64,000 nt of DNA from Pseudopyrenochaeta lycopersici (lineage: Eukaryota; Ascomycota; Dothideomycetes; Pleosporales; Pseudopyrenochaetaceae). Location of the stretch: contig NHZP01000066.1 of assembly GCA_003313425.1 (NCBI GenBank), forward strand, positions 185,266-249,265, read 5' to 3'. The notes under the pieces are model-generated. The model saw only the letters and a list, made by a program, of their open reading frames with translations, searched no databases and had not been told where the DNA came from. Below are positions 11,253 to 22,688 of this stretch, piece by piece. The position numbers and the translations under genes are program-made. Position 1 is the stretch's first letter; every line of letters begins with the position of its first letter.

Positions 11253-13040
11253 ATGGCTTTGCGAGTTTTGTCCCTTCTACTCACGGTCCAATTGCCATCC
11301 ACGGTACTTGCCGCGGACCCTACTGACCTGCGAGTCATACTCTGTGAGAAAAGTAATCGGTTAGTGAAGTTTGGAGACAGTGTTACATTGCAGCGCTGTC
11401 TCTACGAAATTGGCTCGAAATTGTCAGAGGTCGCGCAAAGGAAAACAAATTTAGCTGACATTGGAGTAGGCCACTATATAGATTGTCGGTTTTCACTTCT
11501 TGCCATAAGTTGTGCTATGTTATTTTCCAACTCGATTCCGCCGTTGGGTTTAACTACTCATCGAGACCTTTTAAGGAGGCCGTTCGTGATAAGATGAATG
11601 TCCTGGCGACTCTCCAGGCTCGTGATAGCGCCTACGACAAGAGTGGCGAACTAAATAGGGTTACGACGGTATTGCTCGTCTTAGCTACGCTTTTTGTTTG
11701 CCTGCGCTTCTGGGCACGTTATATCAGCCGCGCTGCATATGGGGCCGACGACTGGATGATAGTTGCTGCGCTAGTACGTGTGGTGGGCTCGACGATCCTT
11801 CCGTCACTAAACGTCCGAGTCAGAACTGACTAGAACGATTTGTAGGCATTCGTTATTACTTTGGGGGCCCTTAACTATGCCGGTAAGCCAATGTCCCTGG
11901 ACCCTTGAATCGTGTCGACTTCCTTGCTGACCAAGATTGTCCCAGCGATTATCCATGGCCTCGGAAGGCACGCTGACACGGTGTTAATGGATGATCTTGT
12001 CACCTTCTTCAAGATCCTCCTGGCCTTCGAGTGCATATACATCACAGCAGTACTACTTGTGAAGTTATCTCTTCTCCTAATGTACCGACGACTGTTCCCA
12101 TTACGCGAGTTCAAGATCTATCTGGCAATCCTGGCCGCCATTGTTATCGGTTGGTGGATCGCCATTCTTGCCGTCTGCATCTTCCAGTGCAACCCAATCA
12201 GCAAGGCGTGGCTGCCATGGATCGAGGGGACGTGTATTAACCTAAAGGCTTCATTCATCGGCAATGCTATACCGAACATCCTGACGGATGTCGCTATCCT
12301 TAGTATGCCTTTTAGGCCGGTCTGGAAGTTGCATGCCACCATCGCCCAGAGGCTGTCTATTTGCTTCATATTCTTGCTAGGTAGCTTGTAAGTTTGACGC
12401 TACTGCTACGGTGAGCTCTTACTGTCCTTAGTCCCTAACGAGCAACCCTAGCGTTCTGTTCGCCAGTATATACCGCTTCACGACTCTCATGGAATTTGAT
12501 CCGAGCGACACGACGTGTAAGTGACTATCTTCCCCTGAACAGACACCTAGTGTACACGATTCTCGGCTCATAGGCTAACTACTAGAAGGGACACTTGCCG
12601 AGGCCTGCACGTGGTGTGTTATCGAGGTAGCCTGCGGAGTTATTAGCGCCTGCCTACCAACCTTGCGACCGCTCATAGGCAAGATCTCGTATCAGTTCCG
12701 CAGTTTGACGAACAGCAAGGCGGCGCAGAGTGGCGCCAACAATCGAAGCCAGGGCCCAACTGAGCTCGTCACGATCGGAGGTACCAACTGGAGTAAGTCG
12801 CGTGAGAAGCATTTCCAACGCCTACAAAATGAGGGTGACAATGATGGTATCCATACCACAATCACCCGGTCGGAGTCCTCGCCTAAAAAGACAAGTCATA
12901 ATGATGCTAAATCGCTGCTCAATGGTGTAGTTAGAGTTACGGTACAACATGATATAGATGTTCAGTGGTCTGAGTCGAAGAGAGAGGATGGATCTGACTC
13001 CTGTAGCGAGTTGCAACCTCCGACAAAACACTTATGCTAA
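11253..13040 (+). CDS. CFEM-like / fungal rhodopsin-type seven-helix receptor
   Basis: A six-exon gene: 11253-11465, 11510-11773, 11846-11882, 11946-12387, 12452-12516 and 12589-13040, 490 aa. Introns of 44-72 nt have GT..AG ends, and the last has a GCTAAC branch site. The product has a signal peptide (LSLLLTVQLPSTVLA), an extracellular region shaped like a CFEM domain, then the Pth11-type membrane domain (RVTTVLLVLATLFVCLRF, DDWMIVAAL, ITAVLLVKLSLLL, GTCINLKASFIGNAIPN, SIYRFTTLM, EVACGVISACLPTLRPL) and a polar tail. It is likely a plasma-membrane sensor. Only a few of the eight CFEM cysteines are visible, so the N-terminal domain may be decayed or the first two exons mis-modelled. Exons 3-6 are secure. 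Confidence 0.75.
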
Positions 13041-13249
13041 AACGTCATTTGAGGATTTGATATTGCTTTTGGCTCCCTGAACTTCCGTATGTTACCAGTT
13101 AATTCGATATCTGTTGCATACCATAGTGATGATGCCGTATATCCCTATCTACAGTCTTTGACGTATCACATTACCATTCCGCCCACCCCACCAAAACACG
13201 ATCGCTCCACAACGTAATTGCTCTACAACCACGTATTCAAAATAGATAA

Positions 13250-13990
13250 GACTATCAGCTGTGGTTTGAAGATTGCCTCGTACGCAAATTCTAGCCTTGT
13301 GTTTGGCCACGTATCCTTCACTGTCCAGCTTGTATTTAAACAACCAGAGCAGTGGCAGAACCTCGTTGTCGTGAGCATTGAAATGTTTCAATGCAAGTGT
13401 CTTGTAGGTGTGTTTGCGCTTGATATCAGTTATCTCACGCTGCATGGCTGTGATGAAGCCTTGTTTGTGAGGGACTGGAAGCTTCATCACGTCTTGATAG
13501 AGTCGAGGCTCAGGTGGTAGATTGGTTTGATGGAATTGTGTCTTTGGCGCTGTAGTAGACGCAGTTACAAAGGTTGACCAGGATTTATTAATAAAGAAGC
13601 TGCTGCTTTTGCGAGATGGCTTCCGTGATCTAGTTGATCCTTCAGGGAGGATATGCGATTGGCCCAGGCTACTGTCGATGAGCTCGCGGTTCTGTGCAGA
13701 GTTTGAGTCGTTCAAGTCGATTGAGTCGCGTCTTTCCCGCTTTCTTGATGCTTGAGCAGATGGTTGAATGTCTAGTGTAGGGCAGCTCTTCTGCTGCCAA
13801 GCTGGTAGAGGTGAGCCAAGTAATACCAGCTCTTCAACGGCTCTTTCATGCAAGGTGACGCTCGCTTGGTCAGCTGCCGTCCAACCAAACCGCGTTCCTG
13901 ACCCTATATTCCCATCCGCGCGTATGAATGGTGCGAAATCTTGGTTGGGCTGCGCATTCAGGTTGCCGCCATATGGTGACCAATCGGTGT
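13250..13990 (-). pseudogene. Copia polyprotein relic (linker and RT start)
   Basis: The minus strand carries a Copia-type linker (STRSRKPSRK, NLPPEPRLYQDVM, GFITAMQREI) and the start of the RVT_2 reverse transcriptase (LLWLFKYKLDSEGYVAKHKARI, then RGNLQTT). After that the similarity stops, and no YVDD region or RNase H follows. The frame is open from 14246 to 13149, but the ends are not Copia-like. It is a truncated fragment, perhaps of the same family as the relic at 63.1-63.6 kb, which covers the next part of the RT. Confidence 0.75.
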
Positions 13991-14119
13991 ACTTCAAGCC
14001 CTTTTTTCTGAGAAAAGGTCCACGAGCTTTCGAAATCATGTTCAAGCATTCACCCATACATTTCACGGAAACAGTATATGCTGGCTGTAATTGTTTTGTG
14101 GTGCCGTTATCGTGGCCGG

Positions 14120-14768
14120 CTTCTCGGTACCTCAGCGTGCGGATGAGATAGGGTTGGAAATAGAGACGGATGACAGCGATCTGGCAGTCGATTATATGCA
14201 CAAGACAGTTGGTCAGATGGGAAACGGATTCGATCACAGGGTACATATATGGAAACTTTTATCGAGCCTAAATCAAGGGACGGCTACCCAGGACCGGATC
14301 GGCGAGCAAGGAGTCTATATCGCACTCATGAAATTTCTGGCTCGGCCATACTGGGGTCGTATGTGAATTATACAAGAACTAGCAATGGGGCTTGGTGATA
14401 TGAAAGTCGGTTGCGGAAGGCGTTGGGTTTCACTTGACAAAATTCGGCAAGTAATGAAATGTATGTTGCCCCACATAGAAGCCATCCAAAGTATCGTTGG
14501 ACAGAAATTATTTATCTCGACTCAAAATCAATTCAGGACCGCATATGGGCTGCTATGGTGGGTTGGGCGTCTGAGAGACTGGAGCAATTTATCAGAAAAG
14601 AGAGAGATCCTTACCTATGCAGAGCTACGGTCGCCGCTGCTGAACCTTGCTCAGATCACCACCTCAACTGATCCACGCGATAAGATCTTCGCTCTAGCAG
14701 GTCTTTTGCCGCTCAAGCTCCGAAACCAGATTACTATAGACTATTCAGCCGATGATTCAAGGAAGTAA
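14120..14768 (+). pseudogene. HET-domain protein fragment with in-frame TGA
   Basis: The frame reads TDDSDLAVDYM, FLARPYWGRM, stop, IIQELAMG, RRWVSLDKIRQVM, then TDPRDKIFALAGLLP and ITIDYSADDSR. These are hallmarks of the region after the HET core in fungal heterokaryon-incompatibility proteins. The stop at 14364-14366 stands where family members have Trp (RVWIIQE), a TGG-to-TGA change of the RIP type. The HET core itself is missing upstream, where Copia sequence begins. It is a dead fragment. Confidence 0.75.
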
Positions 14769-15119
14769 CGGTCATTCACCCTATGGAGACAAATCAGCAA
14801 CGGCAGAGGCGATTCTACGCGTGCTGCTATTTGATACATCCGGTGTCCGCGGGAAGCAATCATCCCCGTGGTCTCGCCGCCCAGGGGCCGACCATAGCTC
14901 TCTCCACACCCTCGCTGGCAGGCCATTCGCCTCTCGCGAAAGTGTGTGGCCGATACGGGTCGGCCATCCTTATCCGCACTCCACTTTGGCGCTTCAACTA
15001 GCCCTGGTCAGGGCTGCCAGTGCGTCATGTCTATGTCACTTTAATGCGACGGTCAATTTGACCCACGCGGCACGGCTGCGATCCAAGTAAAAAATCAAAT
15101 CTTACTGACTTTCTACCAG

Positions 15120-15989
15120 ATACCATGTCATCAATGAATATTGGGATCGCGTCGAGAAAGGCCTCTATCTGCTCGTCGATGCGTTACTCAACTGGTATTT
15201 TTTGAAAACTGTCAAGGCAAACCTCATCAACAATGGTCTTACCAAGTACAAGAAGCTGGTCCGTTTCAACCAGCGCATCGTCGCCGTCTCACTCCTCATG
15301 GACGTCATGATCATCGCGGCAATGTCGATACCCAATTCCTTCGTGTAAGTTTTCCCCTTCTCTTCCCCTCTCAGTATTCTGTACTAACAGCAACCAGATA
15401 CATCCAATTCCACCCACTCGCCTACCTTGTGAAACTCAACATTGAGATGACAATGGCCAACCTCATCAAACGCATCGCCGTCTCCACATCCCGCAAGACT
15501 GGAAAAGCCGGCATCGCCGAAGAATTCAAATCCTCTTCGAATCTATCGACATCTGGCTACAAGTCTACCGTACAAAAGTCGCAACGCCGCAGCTCGATCC
15601 ACGAACTCGCAAGCGTCATATCATATAATACAAGGTCTGAAGCCAACGACTGTATCGTTAGTTTTGCGCCGATCAACAGACAGATTAAAGAAACAAGAGA
15701 GGTCATCATTAGTAACGAGCCAAATCCATTCTTCGAGCGGGGCGGACGAGGTTCTGAAGTTGAGATCGCTGAGGGTTATACGAGAACGAAAACTCCGGGC
15801 GTGGTGGTGGTCGATGATAGAGGTGTGGGTAGGAGTACGAGTCTGGAGAGTGTAGCTGATGATAATGAAAGTCTAAAGAGTGCGGGAACACCAAAGAGAT
15901 CACCAGAGGGCAGCGATGATGAGGCGGCGCTCGTGCAAAAGAGTCGGGGATTGGGAAGGTTCCGGGTTAGCTCCTCACGCAATGATTAG
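15120..15989 (+). pseudogene. 3' exons of a fungal integral membrane protein
   Basis: Two exons, 15120-15344 and 15398-15989, are joined by a 53-nt intron with GTAAGT, a GTACTAACAG branch region and CAG. The product reads EYWDRVEKGLYLLVDALLNW, VRFNQRIVAVSLLMDVMIIA and YIQFHPLAYLVKLNIEMTMANL: the last membrane segments of a fungal multi-pass (rhodopsin-like) family. A Ser/Arg-rich cytoplasmic tail of about 170 residues ends at 15989. An acceptor (TTTCTACCAG) precedes 15120, with a possible donor at 15087, but no convincing earlier exons exist: a HET fragment lies there instead. The tail is clean, so truncation may be recent. Confidence 0.65.
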
Positions 15990-16841
15990 ACCACTTTAGA
16001 ACTCAAGGGGTACATAAAATAAATGTTTAGACGGATACGTATGGTCTTCTCTCTGGCTTCGCATCCATGTTCCTTCCGAGGATTTCCAGCTATATGCCAA
16101 TCTAGGAGAATAAGTGACAGTTCTACTAGTACGCCTGTTGAAATCTCTCCTGTTCTCGCTGTTCTGTTGCCAACTATCAGCGCTCTTTTTCAACTTTCCT
16201 TAGACTAGGAGACCATACTTGCTCTAGCTACCATATTTGCGCCGTCTTCCAAAAGTTCAGGATCTTTCGGTCGCGAATGCAAGAGTCTTGTCCTGATGAC
16301 TGAGGACTATATCTCGCACGCGCTGGAGGGACATAAGAATTTGTTCACTTTGCTCCAGCATATCGTTTATATCTTCCAGTGTCGGAATTGATTGATATGT
16401 ACTGCTGATACGCTTGTTTTCGTGTGTTCGTCGTCCGTAGGCTTCGGGTCCCTAGTAGCACGATTTCAGCAATCACATGCTCGTGAAAGTACGTCATACA
16501 ACATACATCTTTGCGAACTCGTTCAGAACACGTTCAAGACATGTTACTAACTCCTTGCAGAACGGCGGCGTATGCAGCGATTCGGCGCTCCAGTCTGTTG
16601 CATAATGTAATTCTACAGCTAATATGGCAATTTAGTTGCATCTCCTTGGCCAGCTGTTCAAGCCTATCCCTTCAACGCTCCGTAGCGTGGCACAGTGCAG
16701 GAGCTTTCGAGTGACCCACAAAATGAAATAATATGCCAACAATTCTAATTGCTGCTATCCCGATGAGTATGGTTTTCCTCGACATCGATATTCGAAACTA
16801 TCCCAATTCCATTGGCTTCCAAAATTACTCTTTGACTGTCA
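15990..16841. other. Intergenic, convergent gene ends
   Basis: No gene is supported. It separates the plus-strand membrane-protein relic from the convergent receptor gene on the minus strand, so both 3' untranslated regions should lie here. Confidence 0.5.
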
Positions 16842-18364
16842 TCATCCCCCTGGGGAGGATAATTTACCGGCTTGAACGGATACAGCGGCGGATTGATCTT
16901 CCCTTGTGATTGTGTGAAGTGAAATGGATTCAGTCTTGCTCAGCTCCGCAGCGGAATTAAAGGGCCTCAGTGGGATGCCTCCGTTCGGGTCATTCCCTGT
17001 CTCACATAGGGAAATCTCGTCCTCATCTTTAAGTGATCGAGATATAGGTACTGGCCGAAATGAGCCCTTTGTCCGCCGTGTTTCTGAGGTTTTGGTATGG
17101 CCGGAAGTACCAAGTAACTTTGGGAAATGGTGCCGGAGAAGGGGTTTAGCGTGGGGTAGGCTTGCGCAAATTAAACTAACGTGTAATTCGGTTGTACTAC
17201 AAATATGGCTTATTAGTTACTGTCTGTAATGCTCAAGGAGCTGGTAATAAAATCTACAACTCACCTCCACATTGAGGTTGCAAATGATTTCCATGATACG
17301 TCTTTCGCTCCCTTTAATTTCACCTGATAATATAGCCTTATAATGCTGACGGCACAGACGCTGTTGAATAAATGTTAATCCTTGTCTAACAATGTTATGG
17401 GAGGGGGCCGTACAAAAATCCAGTCATGAAAATCGCAAGCAACCCAATCTTTTGCCTCCTTGGGATTTGCACATGCCACAGCATAAATATGGGTAATACC
17501 ATCATCATAATGTCTGTCGCCGAGTTCACCGCGGCGTTAGACAGCCACAACTTATTCCGATCATAACATGACCCGTAGGCAATCTTGGGATTCCAATATT
17601 TCGCAATCGGCCGGCAAGCGAATAAGAATTGGAAACCACCGACAAATCCATATGTTGCTACAATTGCGAGAAGTTCATACGTAGCAGTCCTGAAATACTT
17701 GTATGGCGACAGTCGCAGATAAAATAGTAGGATGGAAATCTTCGCACACATTATGGCAAGCCATAAGAACGTGCCTTGCAGAACGGCTAACTGATTACAT
17801 AATCGTCTCAGCACCTTAAAGAGGGTAATAACGTGACCTTGGTACGTCATTATAATATTGACGTTGGCTGTTACTTACTTTCAAGATATGACTGATTTTA
17901 GTATTAGGAATGTCCCATGCGTGCACTGCCACTCCATGGTCTACGGCCACTTGCTTTAGTTAGTCATGCAGTAACGCAGCCAGAAAGTATAAGATATCTA
18001 CTTACAAAGGATCATAATGACAGAGTAACTAATTCCAAATACCTAATTGGAATTAGTTTGTAGTCTACAATACCCCCAAAGCCACGTACCTGTCCGATAA
18101 TCATTACATCTTTTATATTAGCATTTAGTCTCTCCACTTATATCTTGAGTACCTACAGTCGGAATCATTCATGAGACGAACAATAGACCGCCTTGTATAC
18201 AGCCGTACAAAGAGAACAGTGGTGGAAAGCAGCAAAAATATGACAGTTACAACAACGATTGGTAGCCCACGGGACTCTGGATGGTTGAAATTTGGTGTCA
18301 CTCCCGGAGGAGGAGGAACAACACCGACAGTGGGCCCAGACTTGGCCGTGATAGTAGGCGGCAT
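16842..18364 (-). CDS. Pth11-like seven-helix receptor, 7 exons
   Basis: On the minus strand: exons 18364-18157, 18109-18090, 18042-18006, 17949-17879, 17814-17414, 17360-17265 and 17196-16842, 395 aa. The six introns (47-68 nt) have GT..AG ends and restore one frame throughout. The product starts with GVTPNFNHPESR, has a first helix before VRLYTRRSIVR, then DYVMIIGQ, VAVHAWDIPN, MCAKISILLFYLRL, FLFACRPIAKYWNP, SNAAVNSATDIMMMVLPIF, MTGFFVCAVSIIRLYY and ELHVSLICASLP, and a polar tail of about 100 residues. This is the fungal rhodopsin domain (PF20684) layout of Pth11-type surface sensors. No CFEM domain is present. No lesion is seen; ligand unknown. Confidence 0.85.
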
Positions 18365-19053
18365 GATGATTTTGAGAAACCATGGAAGATATTAATGAAT
18401 GCGACTTTTGAAAGCCCTATAGAATTAACAGGAAGTGAATGGGGGCAAAGCAATTATGTATGATTCGCTCCACCAGGTTCACCTCAGTTCGGAATTAACC
18501 GTGCGCCACTTGGTCGTGTCTAAAAGCAATCGGCGCTGGTTATCGGTGCAGGATTTCGTGCAGATACCTGTTACCAGATGGCGTCATTGCCTTAGCCTTT
18601 GCTGAAGCGCTGTTGCGGGAGAGCAGAGCCTTTCCCTTTTCCAATTCGGTATAGCTCGTCATCGTCTTTACAAGAGTGTATAATACTTAGCACTATAGTG
18701 TGACTCCTCCCTCACCGTCAATCCTAGAAAAAGCGTTAGAAGACATAGCCGCCATGACATATGTCCAAGCCGCGAATTATATTATAGCTCTTTCGTCTGG
18801 ATGAGCTTCACCGATAACAAGTATCAGTCACCATGAACTCAAATTTGTGACGCTACTACGTCGAATATTTGAGTTTCGGGATCAGAACCCGGAGCTCCAT
18901 AAGGTTTGCGCCCTGCAATCCTGATATGGATCCCCAACTCTTTTGCAAGCCGGATCGTGGAGAGCTAAGGCAACAGAGCGAACCGTCCTCTACAAGCCAC
19001 TCGGCAACCAGCTTAGACTGAAAGAACCTCGTTGATTACTTCAGGTAATACTG
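18365..19053. other. Gene-free region upstream of the receptor
   Basis: No supported gene; it should contain the promoter of the minus-strand receptor. No clear TATA box is identified. Confidence 0.45.
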
Positions 19054-19300
19054 TTGATGAACTGCACATACCGCACCAACAAGTATAGACTCCCACTGTT
19101 GCACATACTCGGCTGCACCGACCTGCAGACCTTCTTCTCTGCGGGTTTCTGCTTCCTTAGCAATGAGATACAAGCAGACTACTATTGGGCAATTGCAAAC
19201 TTCCTACTTAAGACAGGGATACAACGACCACAGGTATTTATCAGTGATCAGGAAGAGGCGCTGAAAATAGCGATTAACAAAAACAAGACACATACAATAA
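19054..19300 (+). pseudogene. MULE transposase fragment
   Basis: The frame reads CTYRTNKYRLPLLHILG, FFSAGFCFLSNE, DYYWAIANFL and QVFISDQEEALKIAI. This matches the first catalytic Asp region through the second Asp region of Mutator-like transposases (D.TY.TN..PLL, then (V/I)(T/S)D.E.AL). The rest of the transposase and its ends are absent. It is a short relic between the receptor and the acetyltransferase gene. Confidence 0.7.
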
Positions 19301-19692
19301 TCATATTTTTGACCACCCAATCGATGATCTCGTTCAATTATAATCCTATAGCACCGGATAACGCATTTTATCTGACACAAGGATGAAGGCGAAAGCAGAC
19401 TGGACTCTGCGCTTGTCAGCAATAAACTTGCATCGATAAAGGTGTCCGACTTGCTTTACGAAGTACATGCGGACTGTACTCACGATGACGCGATAGTTTA
19501 GGCCGTCCTTGATGTCGCTCCAGTACTAGGGCAGTCGCCGCTTGATATCGTGATACATGCCACGGCCAGGTCTCAGTATACGCCATCCTCGCCATCCTCG
19601 CTGATTTTGAAATGTGTATGAATCTCCCGTATTGGTTGTCGTCAAATGGTTCTTGGTTAGCGATATACAGCCACACGCAGTCAACCGCTTGA

Positions 19693-20520
19693 TCAGCCAA
19701 ATGCAGGATTCCCGTGGGCGATGCAGTCGCGCGGAAGGTCCTGTAAAATGTTAGTATCGCCACAAGGTATTGCGTCGAACCCACGTACTCGAACCACAAC
19801 AGATCCAGCGCGCACAATGGCGCCACCACCAATCCTGACGCCAGCTTCAATGATGCAGCCATCACCAATATAAACATTCTCACCAATCCATACATCTTGA
19901 GCGGCCTCAGCACCGTTGCTTCCTTTCAAAGCCTTAGTATCGGTGGGTGCCTTTAAAGTTGAAATTGTGACACGAGCACCAATTTTGGTGTTCCTTCCAA
20001 TGGCTATCCGTCCAGAGTCGAGTAATTGGCAGTCTGATCCGATAACCACGTTATCAGCAATAGAGAGATTGTAGCCATATTCGCAGTGGAAAGGTGCTAT
20101 AACGTGTACGTTTCTGCCAAGGTGACCAATTATAGGACGCTCTTCAGCATGGGGCGGTATCCATCTTGCTGCTATGATGGTCTTGAGACAGCGTCCGAGC
20201 TCTTCCTTTGCGATAACCACTGTGGCGTTGGCAGTAATGTTGAATTGATATACCGCTCTTGTGCAATGTGCACGTTCGTCCACCAACTGCCTATCAAATG
20301 GTAAGAAGGGCTGGCCAGCCAACATTTTCTCTTTCTCAGACTTCTGGATCAACGGCTGCGGTACAAGTTGGATTGGTGGTACACTCGACGGCGCAGTAGT
20401 GGGAGAAGCTATTGAAGATGGAAGCGGTGACCGCGGCGACAGCCGCTGAGAGTGCTGTACAACCCAATAGTGTTGGATTGAAACATTGGCGGCTCTAGAA
20501 CAACGTGAGCTGATTGACAA
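19693..20520 (-). CDS. Hexapeptide-repeat O-acetyltransferase (maltose/galactoside type)
   Basis: Exon 20520-19789 is joined to 19740-19693 by a 48-nt intron with a perfect TACTAAC branch site. Because 48 is a multiple of three, retention also keeps the frame. A Mac domain (SEKEKMLAGQPF ... HCTRAVYQFN) is followed by left-handed beta-helix hexapeptide repeats (IADNVVIGSDCQLLD, IAIGRNTKIGARV, VWIGENVYIGDGCII, GVRIGGGAIVRAGSVV) and ends DLPRDCIAHGNPAFG. Proteins of this type transfer acetyl from acetyl-CoA to sugars. The frame has no ATG before the Mac domain, so a 5' exon is missing from this model; an acceptor at about 20452 (CACTCTCAG) may join it. A decayed relative fused to a Zn2Cys6 domain lies at 61.7-63.1 kb. 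Confidence 0.75.
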   Translation of the reverse strand: MSISSRCSRAANVSIQHYWVVQHSQRLSPRSPLPSSIASPTTAPSSVPPIQLVPQPLIQKSEKEKMLAGQPFLPFDRQLVDERAHCTRAVYQFNITANATVVIAKEELGRCLKTIIAARWIPPHAEERPIIGHLGRNVHVIAPFHCEYGYNLSIADNVVIGSDCQLLDSGRIAIGRNTKIGARVTISTLKAPTDTKALKGSNGAEAAQDVWIGENVYIGDGCIIEAGVRIGGGAIVRAGSVVVRVRGFDAIPCGDTNILQDLPRDCIAHGNPAFG

Positions 20521-20821
20521 TTATCGGGGTTTCTGAAGGCACACGCGACACCCAACCAGAGAGAGGAGATCCAGGATAAGACAGACTGGATACCCACATT
20601 GACTTGAGAATGACTTACATAACTGGTGATGTGGTATGGGCAACCACGTGGCTTAGGTTTTGTGGTGCGTGATAGTACAGTTGTGGATTGTGCCGTTGAT
20701 GTGGTGGCTCTTGGGAGCGAGATACGGTTTTCGTCGATTTCGGGTGAGGAGGGCGGCGGAGTTCATGCTCGAGCATGGCTGTAAGGGATGCGGGTGGTGA
20801 AGTTGCTGCTTGAAGGTATGT

Positions 20822-20871
20822 TGTGTGCTGTGAGTGGTTTGGTGTGCTGAGTGGTTTGGTGTGCTGAGTGG
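20822..20871. repeat. 17-bp tandem repeat, about 3 copies
   Basis: The unit GGTGTGCTGAGTGGTTT occurs about three times, the first copy diverged. It lies upstream of the acetyltransferase on its 5' side. Confidence 0.7.
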
Positions 20872-21792
20872 CAAGAGACCTAGGATCGATTCGTGGGAGG
20901 CGCCTGGATGCTTTGTTGCTGCTCGAACCCTCGTTAATTTCCCTAGTTTCTCTATGTTATGCTTGCCCTTTCTCCTCAAGGAGTCCAAGTTAATCGGAAG
21001 CTGGATATATTCGTCAGGTCCATGGTGAGAGAGGTACTTCAACCCCTACCCAGGATCATCAGCGGATGTGTTGAATTATGTTGATGGATACCAACAAGAA
21101 GAGAGAACGCGACGAGTTTGAAAACTAGTGGCGACTGGTAAAGATTTCAGACCGTTTTTTTTTTGAGATTTACTAGCATAAATATCTAGCGAGACGGGAT
21201 AGTCACCGAGCCAGGTAGAGAACGGAAAGCCCACGACGAGGGTGGGTGGTGGGAAGACACAATATTCGCCCGGCATGTCGCGCACTTCTTTGACGCATCC
21301 CGGTTCACAATCTCCGGAGTCGTGTTCGGAACGAAGGAAGGGTGCGTGGATTAAGACGGAAGATGGGTAAAGACGACGTTCGGGATTGGTGTATCCCGGG
21401 CATCGTTCTAGGTACACTTCCGTACTTTCAGTTTTCTGGAAACAAGACGATCAAGTATGGATGCTTGTGCAGCGCCTTCTTTTGCAGAACACAGCCCAAA
21501 AAAAAGAGTGCGGACTCAGTGTATCAAGATCAATCAATCGATCTAACATAGTGGGCCAGCCGAAAACACACCAAAATCAGAAAAACCTAGTGGTGTAGAA
21601 ACTATCCTAACCTATCTTTCGCTTTACAAGACTGAGAATGCGGTCGCTGAATTAGAGCGGCTTTCCACCTGTGGCGATACTGTAATAATGCGTCAGCCAA
21701 GGCCTAGCGCCTTACGTGTTCCTGCCACTTATAAGATATACTACCTAGTTGCGTGCAGCGAGCAAGTTGGATTACGACTCTCTACTGGTTGC

Positions 21793-21830
21793 CACCGCTA
21801 GCGGGGAGGATGGCCGACCCGCTCCGGCCA
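21793..21830 (+). repeat. Dispersed repeat copy 1 (GGCCGACCCGCTC core)
   Basis: Shares CACCGCTA, then GA.GA.GG.CGACCCGCTC, with 42506-42537 and 54570-54607. A CTTATAAGATATAC block lies 60 bp before it, and the complement of nearly the same block follows copy 3, suggesting pieces of one mobile family. Confidence 0.5.
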
Positions 21831-22688
21831 CACGCTTGTGTGAGGGGCGTTGAGTTTTTGTGCGTATATGAGAAGAGGACCGGGATGCGCGGGGTTGCCA
21901 TTGTGAGCATCTGGTACTCCCGAGTCGGTTAGAGCTAAAACATGCTGAACAGGGCTACCAGTTGGGGGCCCACCCGAACCCAGAACCGGGCACTCGGAGC
22001 ATGATCCACTACGGGAACCGAAAAAGAGGACCTACAGGTACAACCCATAATTAACATCTAATACATCTAAAAATAGGAAAATAAGCCATCATCTCAGGCG
22101 CACACAGCGCTTCGCGGATGTTCATGCTGAAGAATGGGTACCATATTTGATTCGAATCTGCAATATGAGCATAAGCAAGTTCGGCTGATTTGATGCTACA
22201 GTTGCGTGTAATCTGATTGATAGATATTAATTTATGTAATTGTGATAGGCTTCCAAGAAATTGCAAAAGCGCACCAATATTCTGCATGCCTTACTCCAAA
22301 CCTCACAATCGCGGTTTAGCCTCTGCTGACCAATTGCGTCATGCGATGGCGTCGCACTGACGACCTAACATCACCGAAAAGCAAAGCCGAACAAGACACG
22401 ACCCCAAGACGGGAACACCGCATTATATGCGTGTTCAAACACTGGCAGCTATTTGAAAGAGGTCCTAGCTCACTTTACGACCACAAGGTACGACTTACCT
22501 CGACTAAGGTCCCAGGCTAGACATCAGCACTAGCGAACGCCCGGATACAGAGCAGAGAGGACCCGAAATATCAGAGACAACAATTGAAGCGACCGTATAG
22601 TCGGCGGCCCTCCTCATCAAGACGTGAGGATCTCAATGTACGATAACGCGACAACCACGCAGTCAATTTCCTAGCAAATATAGTAATA

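Larger units (their letters stand above)
20600..22688. other. Intergenic, repeat-rich
   Basis: No supported gene. It contains the 17-bp tandem repeat, one copy of a dispersed GGCCGACCCGCTC motif (21793-21830), and poly-T and poly-A runs near 21,155 and 21,500. The 5' exon of the acetyltransferase gene may lie at its lower end. Confidence 0.45.
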
